64,000 nt of DNA from an uncultured Synechococcaceae cyanobacterium (lineage in GTDB: Bacteria > Cyanobacteriota > Cyanobacteriia > PCC-6307 > Cyanobiaceae). Numbering within the stretch: the stretch's first letter is position 1; each line of letters opens with the position of its first letter. Both the position numbers and the translations under genes were made by a program. The notes beneath the pieces were generated by a model. It ran no database searches, had not been told where the DNA came from, and worked only from the letters and a program-made list of their open reading frames with translations. This document shows, piece by piece, positions 15,409 through 22,891 of the stretch. The DNA lies in NCBI GenBank assembly GCA_902634405.1, contig CACPJY010000002.1, positions 1 to 64,000 on the forward strand, in the 5' to 3' direction.

Positions 15409-16023
15409 ATGGAGTGGTTATCTAAAGAGAACTCCAGGAAAAGAATTCTAAATGATATTGGCATTAGGAAGTGGCTGTTATCTATCACTCATTGGTTTCC
15501 ACCAGTGTTTATATTCTATGCATTATCCAGAAGAACTTTACTGCCTCTTCTATTCATGCCTTTGGGAACTTTCTCTTTAGGACTATATAAGGGATTTTTT
15601 GCAATAAACTTGGGAAGTGGTGGAATCAATGAACTAATCAATATTGTAATCGCATCAATATGGGCTTCGATTGGCATTAATGTACAGAGAAATATTGCAC
15701 TAAGAGAATTAGAAATAAGAAATATAGCTCCAAAAGAATATTCTAAAAAGAAGATTTACGAGCAAAGGCATGGAGATAAAGAGTGGAGACAATGGTGCTG
15801 GGCGATAGGGCACTATGTCCCAATGCTATGGGCTTATTATTCAATTTCGAGAAGATCATTGTGGCCAATTAGTCTTGTTTTGTGTGGATATATATTTCTA
15901 AAGTTATTTACTACTGGTATTAATTTAGACCCCAGACTAGAAAACTATTTGATTATAATCCTAATCCCTATATTTAGTGGCATCGGAATTGGTATTACTA
16001 GAAGAAGAGCACGGTTAAATTAG
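15409..16023 (+). CDS. Membrane protein with internal duplication, unknown
   Basis: 204 residues built from two related halves. RKWLLSITHWFPP followed by ALSRRTLLP in the first half (about 20-50) matches RQWCWAIGHYVPM followed by SISRRSLWP in the second (about 126-155). Each half has two predicted membrane helices. The repeated 'H-W/Y-P ... SRR-L-P' pattern suggests a small domain that was duplicated and fused. No family is recognised. It sits in the element cargo; the ATG is 89 bases after the preceding gene. Confidence 0.6.
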   Translation: MEWLSKENSRKRILNDIGIRKWLLSITHWFPPVFIFYALSRRTLLPLLFMPLGTFSLGLYKGFFAINLGSGGINELINIVIASIWASIGINVQRNIALRELEIRNIAPKEYSKKKIYEQRHGDKEWRQWCWAIGHYVPMLWAYYSISRRSLWPISLVLCGYIFLKLFTTGINLDPRLENYLIIILIPIFSGIGIGITRRRARLN

Positions 16024-16090
16024 ATTAAATCAATTGATCATTATTTCTAATCACTTGTGAAATAAATTTCTCCTTATAAGAAAGAAAGGT

Positions 16091-16630
16091 CTATAGGCTT
16101 TGCTCACATTTATCGAATTGTTTGAGGAATTTTTTGATTGAAGATGTGTACAATTTATACTCATAAGTACGATAACCTCCATTGTAGTCATTAGCTTTTT
16201 CTCTAACCCATATTGTTCGATAAGGCTCCCATTCGGATTTATCAATGTGCGTCCCTGGCCAAGTATATGTTGTTTTTTTAATTATTTCACCCTTATCAAA
16301 GCGGATACTAAGCTCAGAACCTATTCCAAATAGAAGATCTCCGTCCCGATCAAATCCATAACCTTTCTGAGTGATTCTGAGATTGGAAAATCCACTATCA
16401 ATTAAGCATTCAGCCTCTTCAGTAAATGAATCATAAGTGCGTTTAATAGAGAATTTCACCGGAGAAGTTCTATCATTACCAATAAATTTCTCTTCTCCAA
16501 TTTTATGAGTAGACCATATCTTTTCTTTGGGTGCAGCTTTTACAGGCCAATGATTGGATCCGATAAATCCTAATACAAGAAAGAAAAATAAAAGTTTTTT
16601 CTTTCCGCTCATTAGAGAAATTCTATCCAC
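16091..16630 (-). CDS. Secreted protein of unknown function
   Basis: 179 residues (or 173 from the Met at 16612, directly before KKKLLFFFLVLGF). A signal peptide ends at VKAAPK. The mature part is beta-rich with many aromatic and charged residues (TYTWPGTHIDKSEWEP) and two Cys (about 75 and 176) that could pair. It is the only cargo gene opposite in direction to its neighbours apart from the integrase. I recognise no family. Confidence 0.6.
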   Translation of the reverse strand: MDRISLMSGKKKLLFFFLVLGFIGSNHWPVKAAPKEKIWSTHKIGEEKFIGNDRTSPVKFSIKRTYDSFTEEAECLIDSGFSNLRITQKGYGFDRDGDLLFGIGSELSIRFDKGEIIKKTTYTWPGTHIDKSEWEPYRTIWVREKANDYNGGYRTYEYKLYTSSIKKFLKQFDKCEQSL

Positions 16631-16706
16631 TTGATTAGCTTAATACCTTTAGTTTATTTTTAATCCCTCCACGGGACATCTTAATAATTTCCTCTCTCAG
16701 CACCTC

Positions 16707-16741
16707 AGACTGCTATATCTAAGAAAGAATTCTAAAAACTC
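16707..16741 (+). repeat. Duplicated 5' leader of the micropeptide genes, copy 1
   Basis: CTGCTATATCTAAGAAAG then TTCTAAAAACTC directly before the ATG at 16742. The same leader, with few changes, precedes the second micropeptide at 17087-17121. The leader is as well conserved as the coding part, so it probably carries the ribosome binding site or a regulatory signal. Confidence 0.7.
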
Positions 16742-16909
16742 ATGGACAAAAAAACCCTTATTCGTCTTGCTCAACCTGCTGCTACTTTTGCACTTGCCCT
16801 ATCAATAATTTCCATACCACTTATCGCACATGCAGGAATTGAGAGTGCCATTCGTTATCATACTGAGGGTACCGCATTAAGGGTCTATCACTTGAATTCC
16901 TGTAATTAA
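16742..16909 (+). CDS. Secreted micropeptide, family member 1 (55 residues)
   Basis: MDKKTLIRLAQPAATF begins a classic signal peptide ending LIAHA. The mature part would be about 23 residues (GIESAIRYHTEGTALRVY... ending SCN), with a single Cys. It is paralogous to the peptide at 17122 in start, signal and length. The two genes share their leader sequence. It may be a secreted signalling or antimicrobial peptide, but nothing in the sequence proves it. Confidence 0.65.
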   Translation: MDKKTLIRLAQPAATFALALSIISIPLIAHAGIESAIRYHTEGTALRVYHLNSCN

Positions 16910-17028
16910 TCATCCTCTTATTTGATACTTAAGGAGATAACTTTGCTCAAAACTTTTCCTTAGCACCAAAATTAGATAGGTGTCACTTCATCGCAAGTAA
17001 TGGCACCAAAAATAAGTTCATTTCATGC

Positions 17029-17064
17029 TTTTTCCATGTATTTTTCCATGTATTTTTCCATGTA
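17029..17064. repeat. Three perfect 12-base tandem repeats
   Basis: TTTTTCCATGTA three times in a row without change, in the spacer between the two micropeptide genes. Perfect short repeats of this kind can vary in number by slippage. Confidence 0.85.
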
Positions 17065-17086
17065 ACGCTTTCCTTAGCACCATTGG

Positions 17087-17121
17087 AGACTGCTATATCT
17101 AAGAAAGTCTTCTAAAAACTC
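17087..17121 (+). repeat. Duplicated 5' leader of the micropeptide genes, copy 2
   Basis: Matches 16707-16741: CTGCTATATCTAAGAAAG then TTCTAAAAACTC, ending at the ATG at 17122. Confidence 0.7.
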
Positions 17122-17283
17122 ATGGACAAAGAAACCCTTATCAGGTTGGCAACTCCTGCCTCTATTTTTGTATTAGCACTTTCGATATTTAGTGTCCCGC
17201 TAATTAGTAAGGCAGAATTTGGTAGTTATTACGATGGGACTCCACGTTATCCAATCCATATCAAATGCGTTGGTGGTTGTTAA
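17122..17283 (+). CDS. Secreted micropeptide, family member 2 (53 residues)
   Basis: MDKETLIRLATPASIF starts a signal peptide ending LISKA. The predicted mature peptide of about 22 residues (EFGSYYDGTPRYPIH... CVGGC) has two Cys that could form a ring. It is a tandem paralog of the gene at 16742 with a shared leader. The mature parts differ far more than the signal parts, a pattern seen in peptide families under diversifying selection. Confidence 0.65.
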   Translation: MDKETLIRLATPASIFVLALSIFSVPLISKAEFGSYYDGTPRYPIHIKCVGGC

Positions 17284-17353
17284 TTAATACTTTTTTCAGG
17301 ACACTTAGTGGCACCAACTTTTGCCTAATTAGTTGATTTATCGTTGATATACG

Positions 17354-17390
17354 AGGAAGTGTCGCCTTTTGGCGCTTGATGGCACTTCCT
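17354..17390. repeat. Large hairpin in the cargo spacer
   Basis: AGGAAGTG and CACTTCCT form the outer stem, with an inner CGCC-TTTT-GGCG hairpin. There is no T run directly after it. It could be a structured RNA, a recombination site or a processed leader. Several GGCACC/GTCACC motifs recur from 16965 to 17395. Confidence 0.5.
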
Positions 17391-17588
17391 GTCACCTCAA
17401 AAAAGCGGAGAGGGTTGCCTTCGGTTTGGGTTCATCTGAGCAGGTCAGAGAAGATAGGAGAACAATGCCTACTACACGACCTGATTTTGTGATAACTTAA
17501 AAGCATTTGTATCACTATTAAAAAGTATTTGGCGTGTAATACATATTGCGATGGTGTGATTAGGTTGTGATAACTACTTGGCAAATAA

Positions 17589-17816
17589 ATGAAAACTTCC
17601 AACTTTTTAGTTGTTGCTGCTCTTTCTGTTAGTGGATTTATAGGTTTTGCACCTTTTGCTAACGCTGGTCCTTATTCACCTGGTTATTACCAAAACGATA
17701 GTCCTTATTCACCTGGATATGTTCAGCAAGATAGTCCCTATTCTCCTGGATATGTCCAAGATGACAGTCCCTATTCTCCTGGGTATGTACAGGACAAGTC
17801 GGTTTTCGGTTTGTAA
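17589..17816 (+). CDS. Secreted protein with four 11-residue SPYSPGYVQ repeats
   Basis: 75 residues. Signal peptide 1-26 (FAPFANA), then four tandem 11-residue units (27-70): GPYSPGYYQND, SPYSPGYVQQD, SPYSPGYVQDD, SPYSPGYVQDK. Then comes the short tail SVFGL. The mature part is almost all repeat and rich in Pro, Tyr, Ser and Gly, like structural wall or adhesive proteins. It is encoded between TGTGATAA-type motifs (17495, 17567, 17845, 17855) that could be operators. No known family is apparent. Confidence 0.75.
   Translation: MKTSNFLVVAALSVSGFIGFAPFANAGPYSPGYYQNDSPYSPGYVQQDSPYSPGYVQDDSPYSPGYVQDKSVFGL
17667..17798 (+). repeat. Four 33-base coding tandem repeats
   Basis: Each unit encodes one 11-residue SPYSPGY-type repeat. 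Synonymous differences between units (CCTTATTCACCTGG against CCCTATTCTCCTGG) show that the protein repeat, not just the DNA, is conserved. Confidence 0.85.
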
Positions 17817-18013
17817 GTCTGATAACTCTGTACCCCGACTGTGATAATGGTGTGATAATTATCTCTTCTTTTTAGTGCTTCAAATAACTTGCTATAACTG
17901 ACTTCTAAAAAAGGTTTGTATTACACATCTAAAAGGTCTGTATTAATTTCTGAATTCAGTCCAAAAATCTCACAGATTTGAAAGCTGGTTTAAGGATATA
18001 GAAGAAAGACTCA

Positions 18014-18994
18014 TCACCCCCCATACCCCAAGGAGTAATGGCTATAGCGCATCAACATTCTTAGATCTTTATGACCACTAACTTCTGATATCTCTAGAGC
18101 ATTCATACCTTCAGTCCACATCTTGCTAATGGCGATGTGGCGCAGATCATGGAATCTAAGTTGATTTAAACCAACAGTTTTTCTGGCTCGATCAAACCCA
18201 TGCCGAGCACAACCATGGCTCAAAGGAATGACTTGTCGGTGCTCTTTTGGGAATTGTTTGAGGAGTTCAACTGCTTGTGGTGATAGTGGGACTAAGCGCT
18301 CACTTCGTTGTAAGCCTTGAGCTGCACAATCTTTTCTTGTTAGGCGAACAAGATTTCGATCAAGATCCAGGTCATCCCATTTGATCGAGAGAAGTTCAGA
18401 ACGTCGCATTCCAGTAACTAAGGCTAATTGTGTTAATCGCAGATGGTTTTGATTTTTAGATTGGGCTAATTGCTGCAGTAAATCCTGTTCTTGTTTCTTG
18501 GTGAGGTGAGGAATTCTGGCGTCATTGGTGCCCCGAACTTTCAGTTCTCGTGCGGGATTGGATTGGATCAGGCAACCTTGTTCATCTTTGGCCCAATCCA
18601 GCAGAACTCGCAAGATCCTGAGTTCTCTCATGATCGTGTTGGGCTTTACTTTTAGCAGGCGTTCATCTCGCCACAGAGCAAAATGCCGGATGGAAAGTTC
18701 ACTGAGATCAACTCCTCCGATCCAGCTGTTGGCCATTGCTCTTAATGGATATTGCTCGTTATGTCCACTGCGATGTTCTTGCAGTGGCCCAACAATGAAT
18801 AGATCGATTGCTTCTTTGAGAGTTTGCGGTGGCGGTTGATCTAATTGGGCTGGTCTTTTAAGAGAACTTTCAACAGCATTTGCCCATAACAAAGCTTGGT
18901 TTTTAGAACTAAATGTTTTGGCTTTTGGTCCTTTATATTGCTTCTTTCGAATTAAGGCTTGCCAGCCTTTCCCGCTCCTTCTAATCGTTGCCAT
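18014..18994 (-). CDS. Tyrosine recombinase (integrase) of the tRNA-Thr element
   Basis: 326 residues. An N-terminal arm-binding-like part (MATIRRSGKGWQALIRKKQY) is followed by a SAM-like core-binding domain (about 60-150) and a catalytic domain. Catalytic residues read as Arg197 (GMRRSELL), a Lys near 221 (LTRKD), His282/Arg285 (FHDLRH), His308 (SGHKD) and Tyr317 (MRYSHY). All five are present, so it should be active. It starts 142 bases from tRNA-Thr, at the right end of a segment bounded by two identical tRNA-Thr genes, matching tRNA-targeting integrative elements of picocyanobacteria (tycheposons). A broken relative is at 12785-12931. Confidence 0.95.
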   Translation of the reverse strand: MATIRRSGKGWQALIRKKQYKGPKAKTFSSKNQALLWANAVESSLKRPAQLDQPPPQTLKEAIDLFIVGPLQEHRSGHNEQYPLRAMANSWIGGVDLSELSIRHFALWRDERLLKVKPNTIMRELRILRVLLDWAKDEQGCLIQSNPARELKVRGTNDARIPHLTKKQEQDLLQQLAQSKNQNHLRLTQLALVTGMRRSELLSIKWDDLDLDRNLVRLTRKDCAAQGLQRSERLVPLSPQAVELLKQFPKEHRQVIPLSHGCARHGFDRARKTVGLNQLRFHDLRHIAISKMWTEGMNALEISEVSGHKDLRMLMRYSHYSLGYGG

Positions 18995-19058
18995 TTCTTG
19001 AATTGCATCAGGTCAGATGCATCAAGCAAGAGTGATCAGCAGAGCAAAAGTGGACTAA

Positions 19059-19076
19059 AAAGTGGACGTCCACTTT
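19059..19076. promoter_or_regulatory. 18-bp palindrome upstream of the intact integrase
   Basis: AAAGTGGACGTCCACTTT with an extra AGTGGAC at 19049-19055, between integrase start and tRNA-Thr. It is a candidate recombinase arm site or operator, or the tRNA-Thr terminator (on the minus strand it is followed by T). Confidence 0.5.
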
Positions 19077-19135
19077 CTATCTTTTAGAACCTCTGGTGCC
19101 TTGAGATCCCTTCGCTTGGTCGAGGCCTGGGCTAA

Positions 19136-19207
<72 letters not shown>

Positions 19208-19216
19208 TTGTGGAGG

Positions 19217-19298
19217 TGGGCCGGGTTGGATTTGAACCAACGTAGGCAGAGCCAGCGGATTTACAGTCCGCCCCCATTAACCACTCGGGCACCGACCC
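19217..19298 (-). tRNA. tRNA-Tyr (GTA)
   Basis: 82 bases on the minus strand: acceptor GGGTCGG/CCGGCCC, A73, anticodon GTA in CTGTAAA, a long variable arm as expected for bacterial tRNA-Tyr, T-arm GTTGGTTCAAATCCAAC. CCA not encoded. Its 3' tip (19217-19230) is duplicated at 13157-13170. Confidence 0.97.
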
Positions 19299-19406
19299 CG
19301 AACCACGAACTGACATTACCAGCTTGTGGTACTTTTTTTGCGAGATTATTGGGAAGTTCTTGTGAGAGTAGATACGATCCAAACGAGTTACTGATTTCTT
19401 AGGGCC

Positions 19407-19844
19407 ATGGATTTATTGTTGATTAACGGCCCAAACCTAAATCTACTGGGACAGCGCGAACCAGGGTTTTATGGGCTGAACACTCTTACTGAGATTGAGA
19501 AAGATCTCCAACATAAGGCCAAAGTTGATGGGATTAATCTTGATTGTTTTCAAAGTAATTTTGAGGGAGCTCTTGTAGATCGAATACAAATCAGCATAGG
19601 TAAAGTGGATGGAATCCTTATTAATGCTGGGGCCTATACACATACTTCTATAGCTATAAGAGACGCTTTGGTCGCAACTAAGATCCCTTATGTTGAATTG
19701 CATTTAAGTAATATTTATGCACGGGAAGACTTCAGACAAACTTCCTACCTTGCTCAAGGTGCAGTAGGAGTAGTAACTGGTTTCGGGAATAATAGTTACT
19801 CGCTTGCTTTAGATGGTTTAGTAGCTTATTTACGTAAGTGTTGA
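19407..19844 (+). CDS. aroQ: Type II 3-dehydroquinate dehydratase
   Basis: 145 residues, shikimate pathway step 3, a dodecameric cytoplasmic enzyme. Family motifs: [13 protein letters not shown] (7-19), catalytic Tyr22 (FYG), LINAGAYTH (71-79, Asn73 and His79), ELHLSN (97-102, His99) and the lid/substrate Arg in YAREDFR. The length is normal. It is the first core gene right of the tRNA-bounded element and is followed closely by miaE. Confidence 0.97.
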   Translation: MDLLLINGPNLNLLGQREPGFYGLNTLTEIEKDLQHKAKVDGINLDCFQSNFEGALVDRIQISIGKVDGILINAGAYTHTSIAIRDALVATKIPYVELHLSNIYAREDFRQTSYLAQGAVGVVTGFGNNSYSLALDGLVAYLRKC

Positions 19845-19854
19845 TGCAAACCTT

Positions 19855-20469
19855 ATGACATATAGCGTTGCCCAGGAAAAATCTACAGCAAGTATTAAAT
19901 GGCTAGCATCCACTTCTAGTAATTCTTGGTTAGCTCAGGCAATTGATCATCCTTTAGAGATCTTGATAGACCATGCGCATTGTGAGCGCAAAGCAGCAGG
20001 ATCAGCTGTGCAACTGATGTTTCGTTATCTTTGTGAACCTGGCCTGGCAGAGGTTCTTAGTCCCTTGGCTAGAGAAGAACTCGAGCATTTTGAGCAGGTT
20101 TTATCTCTGATCAAGGCAAGGGGTGGCTACCTCACGCCATTGCAAGCCCCTCCTTATGGGGCTGAGTTATCTAGAAAAATCAGGAAAGAAGAGCCTGAAC
20201 GAATGTTGGATAGTTTTTTAGTTGCTGGTTTGATTGAGGCGAGAAGTCATGAACGAATGTCATTACTATCGATTCATGGCCCTGATAAAGATTTCCGTAA
20301 ATTATATGAAGATCTTCTCTCAAGTGAAGCTAGGCACTTCGGTCTCTACTGGATGCTGTGTGAAGAGAGGTATGAACGAGAAGTGATAGTTGATCGTTTA
20401 AGTCAATTAGCAATCTATGAGGCGGAGATTTTGGGGCAATTGCACCCAGAACCCAGGATGCATAGTTGA
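19855..20469 (+). CDS. miaE: tRNA-(ms2io6A37) hydroxylase MiaE
   Basis: 204 residues of the ferritin-like di-iron MiaE family, which hydroxylates the isopentenyl group of ms2i6A37 in tRNA. Iron ligands are visible as HCERKAAGSA (first Glu), EELEHFEQ (ExxH), LIEARSHERM (ExxxH) and SSEARHFGLY (ExxH). The ATG lies 8 bases after the aroQ stop, so the two are probably co-transcribed. The length is normal for the cyanobacterial form. Confidence 0.93.
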   Translation: MTYSVAQEKSTASIKWLASTSSNSWLAQAIDHPLEILIDHAHCERKAAGSAVQLMFRYLCEPGLAEVLSPLAREELEHFEQVLSLIKARGGYLTPLQAPPYGAELSRKIRKEEPERMLDSFLVAGLIEARSHERMSLLSIHGPDKDFRKLYEDLLSSEARHFGLYWMLCEERYEREVIVDRLSQLAIYEAEILGQLHPEPRMHS

Positions 20470-20530
20470 ATGTTTTTAGATGTTGATTCTCACCATTTAA
20501 TTAACCTTTTGTTTCATAGAGGGACTGCTT

Positions 20531-21280
20531 TTGATTTCTAACAATGGCTTTATAGGTGTTACATGCGTAGGAGTAGGGCCTGGAGACCCTTCTCTTTTGA
20601 CTTTGGCTGCAATTAAGGCGATTGAGGAAGCAAGTTTGGTTGCTTACCCTGTAGCTAAGAAGGGAGTAAATGGGATTGCATTCAAAATTGCTTCTCAATG
20701 GATAAATAAGGATCAAAAACTTTTACCACTTCTCTTTCCAATGGTGCCTGATCTTCAACCTAGGGAAGAGTCGTGGCAAAGTGCTGCTGATCAGATTTTT
20801 TGTGCAGTTTCAAATGGTCAAAGTGTTGTTTTTCTTTCACAAGGAGACGTTTCTCTTTTCTCTACTACTTCTTACCTTCTATTAGCCTTAAAAGCAAAAT
20901 ACCCGAACTGTCCAGTTCGAATTATCCCTGGAGTGACTGCGTTTGCAGCAGCAGCAGCAAAGGGGAAATGGCCTTTGTGCTTGCATGATGATCAACTTTT
21001 AATAGTGCCGACACCCAATACGATTAGTGAATTTGAGACTCTTTTACATGATGCTAGGCACTTGAGACGTGTTTTAGCTTTATTAAAACTCGGACATCGT
21101 TGGCCCTGGATCAGGGAAGTGCTTAAAGACAAAGGACTTTTGAAAGAAACATTATTTGCTGAGAAGTTGGGGTGGTCAGATCAAGAAGTAAAGCCAGCAA
21201 TAGAAGTTACCAGTGAGCCGAAATCTTATTTCTCCCTACTATTGATACGTCAAAGTTGGCCAGAGGATATTCCAAAATGA
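20531..21280 (+). CDS. cobI: Precorrin-2 C20-methyltransferase
   Basis: 249 residues of the tetrapyrrole methylase fold, cobalamin ring synthesis. Motifs: VGVGPGDPSLLTLAAIKAIE at the N-terminus, VVFLSQGDVSLFSTTSYLL (about 97-115), and the SAM-contact segment IIPGVTAFAAAAA. The start appears to be TTG at 20531; no better ATG precedes the glycine-rich loop. The gene overlaps the convergent dus gene by 31 bases. Confidence 0.93.
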   Translation: MISNNGFIGVTCVGVGPGDPSLLTLAAIKAIEEASLVAYPVAKKGVNGIAFKIASQWINKDQKLLPLLFPMVPDLQPREESWQSAADQIFCAVSNGQSVVFLSQGDVSLFSTTSYLLLALKAKYPNCPVRIIPGVTAFAAAAAKGKWPLCLHDDQLLIVPTPNTISEFETLLHDARHLRRVLALLKLGHRWPWIREVLKDKGLLKETLFAEKLGWSDQEVKPAIEVTSEPKSYFSLLLIRQSWPEDIPK

Positions 21281-22299
21281 TTATTTAGTTGTTCTATTTG
21301 ATCATCAAGTAATGATAGAGCTTCTGATGGTGTTTGGGCGCTCATAAGCTTCTGACGCAATTCATTAGCTCCAGGGAAACCATTACAAGTCCAGTTCATA
21401 TGTTTTCGTGCAACGAGAAGTCCATGCGTTCCTCGTGAATCCAATAGAGCAATGAGATGTTCTTTCGCAAGGCTTACTTTTTTAAGAGGGGTGGGAGGAA
21501 CGATCTTTTGACCTCTAAGTGCAGCGTCTATTTCTCCTACTAGCCAAGGTGAGCCAAGACTGCCTCTCCCAATCATTACTCCATCAGCTTGTGTGATCAT
21601 TAGACATTTTAGTGCTTCTTGAGGGTTAGTGATGTCTCCATTAGCGATTACAGGAATCTGAATAGCTTCTTTTATTCTTCTAATTGCATTCCAGTCCGCA
21701 GAACCTGAAAATCCTTGTTTTCGAGTTCTTCCATGCACTGTTAATAGTTGTGCGCCTGCCATTTGCAGTCGCCGGGAGAAGGATATTGGGTTAGCAGATT
21801 TTTCACACCAACCTAACCGCATCTTTACAGATACAGGAATCTTGACGGCATTAACTACTTCTTGTACAACTTCCTCTGCAAGTTCAGGCTTTTTTAGTAA
21901 TCCACTCCCACCTCCTTTTTTAGAAACTTTACGGACAGGACAACCCATGTTGATGTCTATCAAGAATGCACCTGCATCTTCTGCTTTCTTTGCAGCCTCT
22001 GCTAGGGATTTTGGACGATAGTCAAAGAGTTGAACTCCTATGGGGCCTTTTTCTTTTCTAAGTTCTTCAACTTTGGATCGACCATGACCTAGCTCTAAGC
22101 TTGTTGCGTTAATCATTTCTGTGAACAGCAAAGCCTCGGGCGCCCATCTTCGAATCAGACCTCTAAATATTTGATCGCTAACCCCAGCCAATGGTGATTG
22201 CAATACTCTTGAATTCAACGACCTTGCAGAGCCTCTTCCTGGAAGAATGATCGGAGGAATAGTTTTTTTCTGCGACCAATGCGATAGTGCTAATGCCAT
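21250..22299 (-). CDS. dus: tRNA-dihydrouridine synthase
   Basis: 349 residues from the Met at 22299 (an upstream Met at 22335 is possible). An FMN TIM-barrel enzyme reducing uridines in tRNA D-loops. Motifs: SPLAGVSDQIFRGL, MINATSLELG, INMGCPVRKVSKKGGGSGLL (catalytic Cys in the GCP loop), VKMRLGW, LLTVHGRTRKQGFSG, IPVIANGDI and DGVMIGRGSLGSPWL. It runs convergent to cobI with overlapping 3' ends and divergent from the DUF1823 gene. Confidence 0.95.
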   Translation of the reverse strand: MALALSHWSQKKTIPPIILPGRGSARSLNSRVLQSPLAGVSDQIFRGLIRRWAPEALLFTEMINATSLELGHGRSKVEELRKEKGPIGVQLFDYRPKSLAEAAKKAEDAGAFLIDINMGCPVRKVSKKGGGSGLLKKPELAEEVVQEVVNAVKIPVSVKMRLGWCEKSANPISFSRRLQMAGAQLLTVHGRTRKQGFSGSADWNAIRRIKEAIQIPVIANGDITNPQEALKCLMITQADGVMIGRGSLGSPWLVGEIDAALRGQKIVPPTPLKKVSLAKEHLIALLDSRGTHGLLVARKHMNWTCNGFPGANELRQKLMSAQTPSEALSLLDDQIEQLNNHFGISSGQL

Positions 22300-22317
22300 G
22301 TTTAAGCTAATAGAAAT

Positions 22318-22797
22318 TTGGCAGAATCTGACCATTCATCAAATTTATGGCCTCTTAGCAGGACCTTGTTTAAGGGAATTCTTGATGATCGTATCAGCGA
22401 TAGCTTTGTATGCCGGCTTGTTTGGGAACGCCTCGGCTACGAGCAAGATGAATTAAATCAATGTTGTTGGATAGCTAGTGATTCTACTCCGAGGATTTGG
22501 TCGGACTCCTTCTTTGAGGCGCCACAGGTAATTGCGCATAGAAAGGCTTCGATTTCATTAACACGCTCTATCCCAAAGGAGTATAAGCAATTGCTCAAAA
22601 CTCAGATGGGTTTTCACGGTTATAAAATAGGGGAAATCTTCCCAAGGCGAGCAAGGCGAGCCACTGCCGTTAATTGGTTATTAGCTTGGTTGGCGCAAAG
22701 AGGTGAAGACACTCCTGGGCAAGGACTTATTCCGCCTTTGTTAGATCCTCCTGAAGACCCCACAAAAGGGCATCCAGGGGATTTAGATGTTGAATAA
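22318..22797 (+). CDS. DUF1823 family protein
   Basis: 159 residues matching a cyanobacterial/plastid family of unknown function. Recognisable are LVWERLGYEQ near 34-43, and the C-terminal block GFHGYKIGEIFPRR followed by RRATAVNWLLAW. The start seems to be TTG at 22318, overlapping the divergent dus promoter area. It is soluble and basic, with no signal peptide. Confidence 0.85.
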   Translation: MAESDHSSNLWPLSRTLFKGILDDRISDSFVCRLVWERLGYEQDELNQCCWIASDSTPRIWSDSFFEAPQVIAHRKASISLTRSIPKEYKQLLKTQMGFHGYKIGEIFPRRARRATAVNWLLAWLAQRGEDTPGQGLIPPLLDPPEDPTKGHPGDLDVE

Positions 22798-22891
22798 CTA
22801 GTTTTTACTAGATTGTGATTTTGATATGCAAAAAATAGCCATCAATAGGAAAATTATGTAGGGTCAATAGTGATAAATAAGGATTTAGGGA

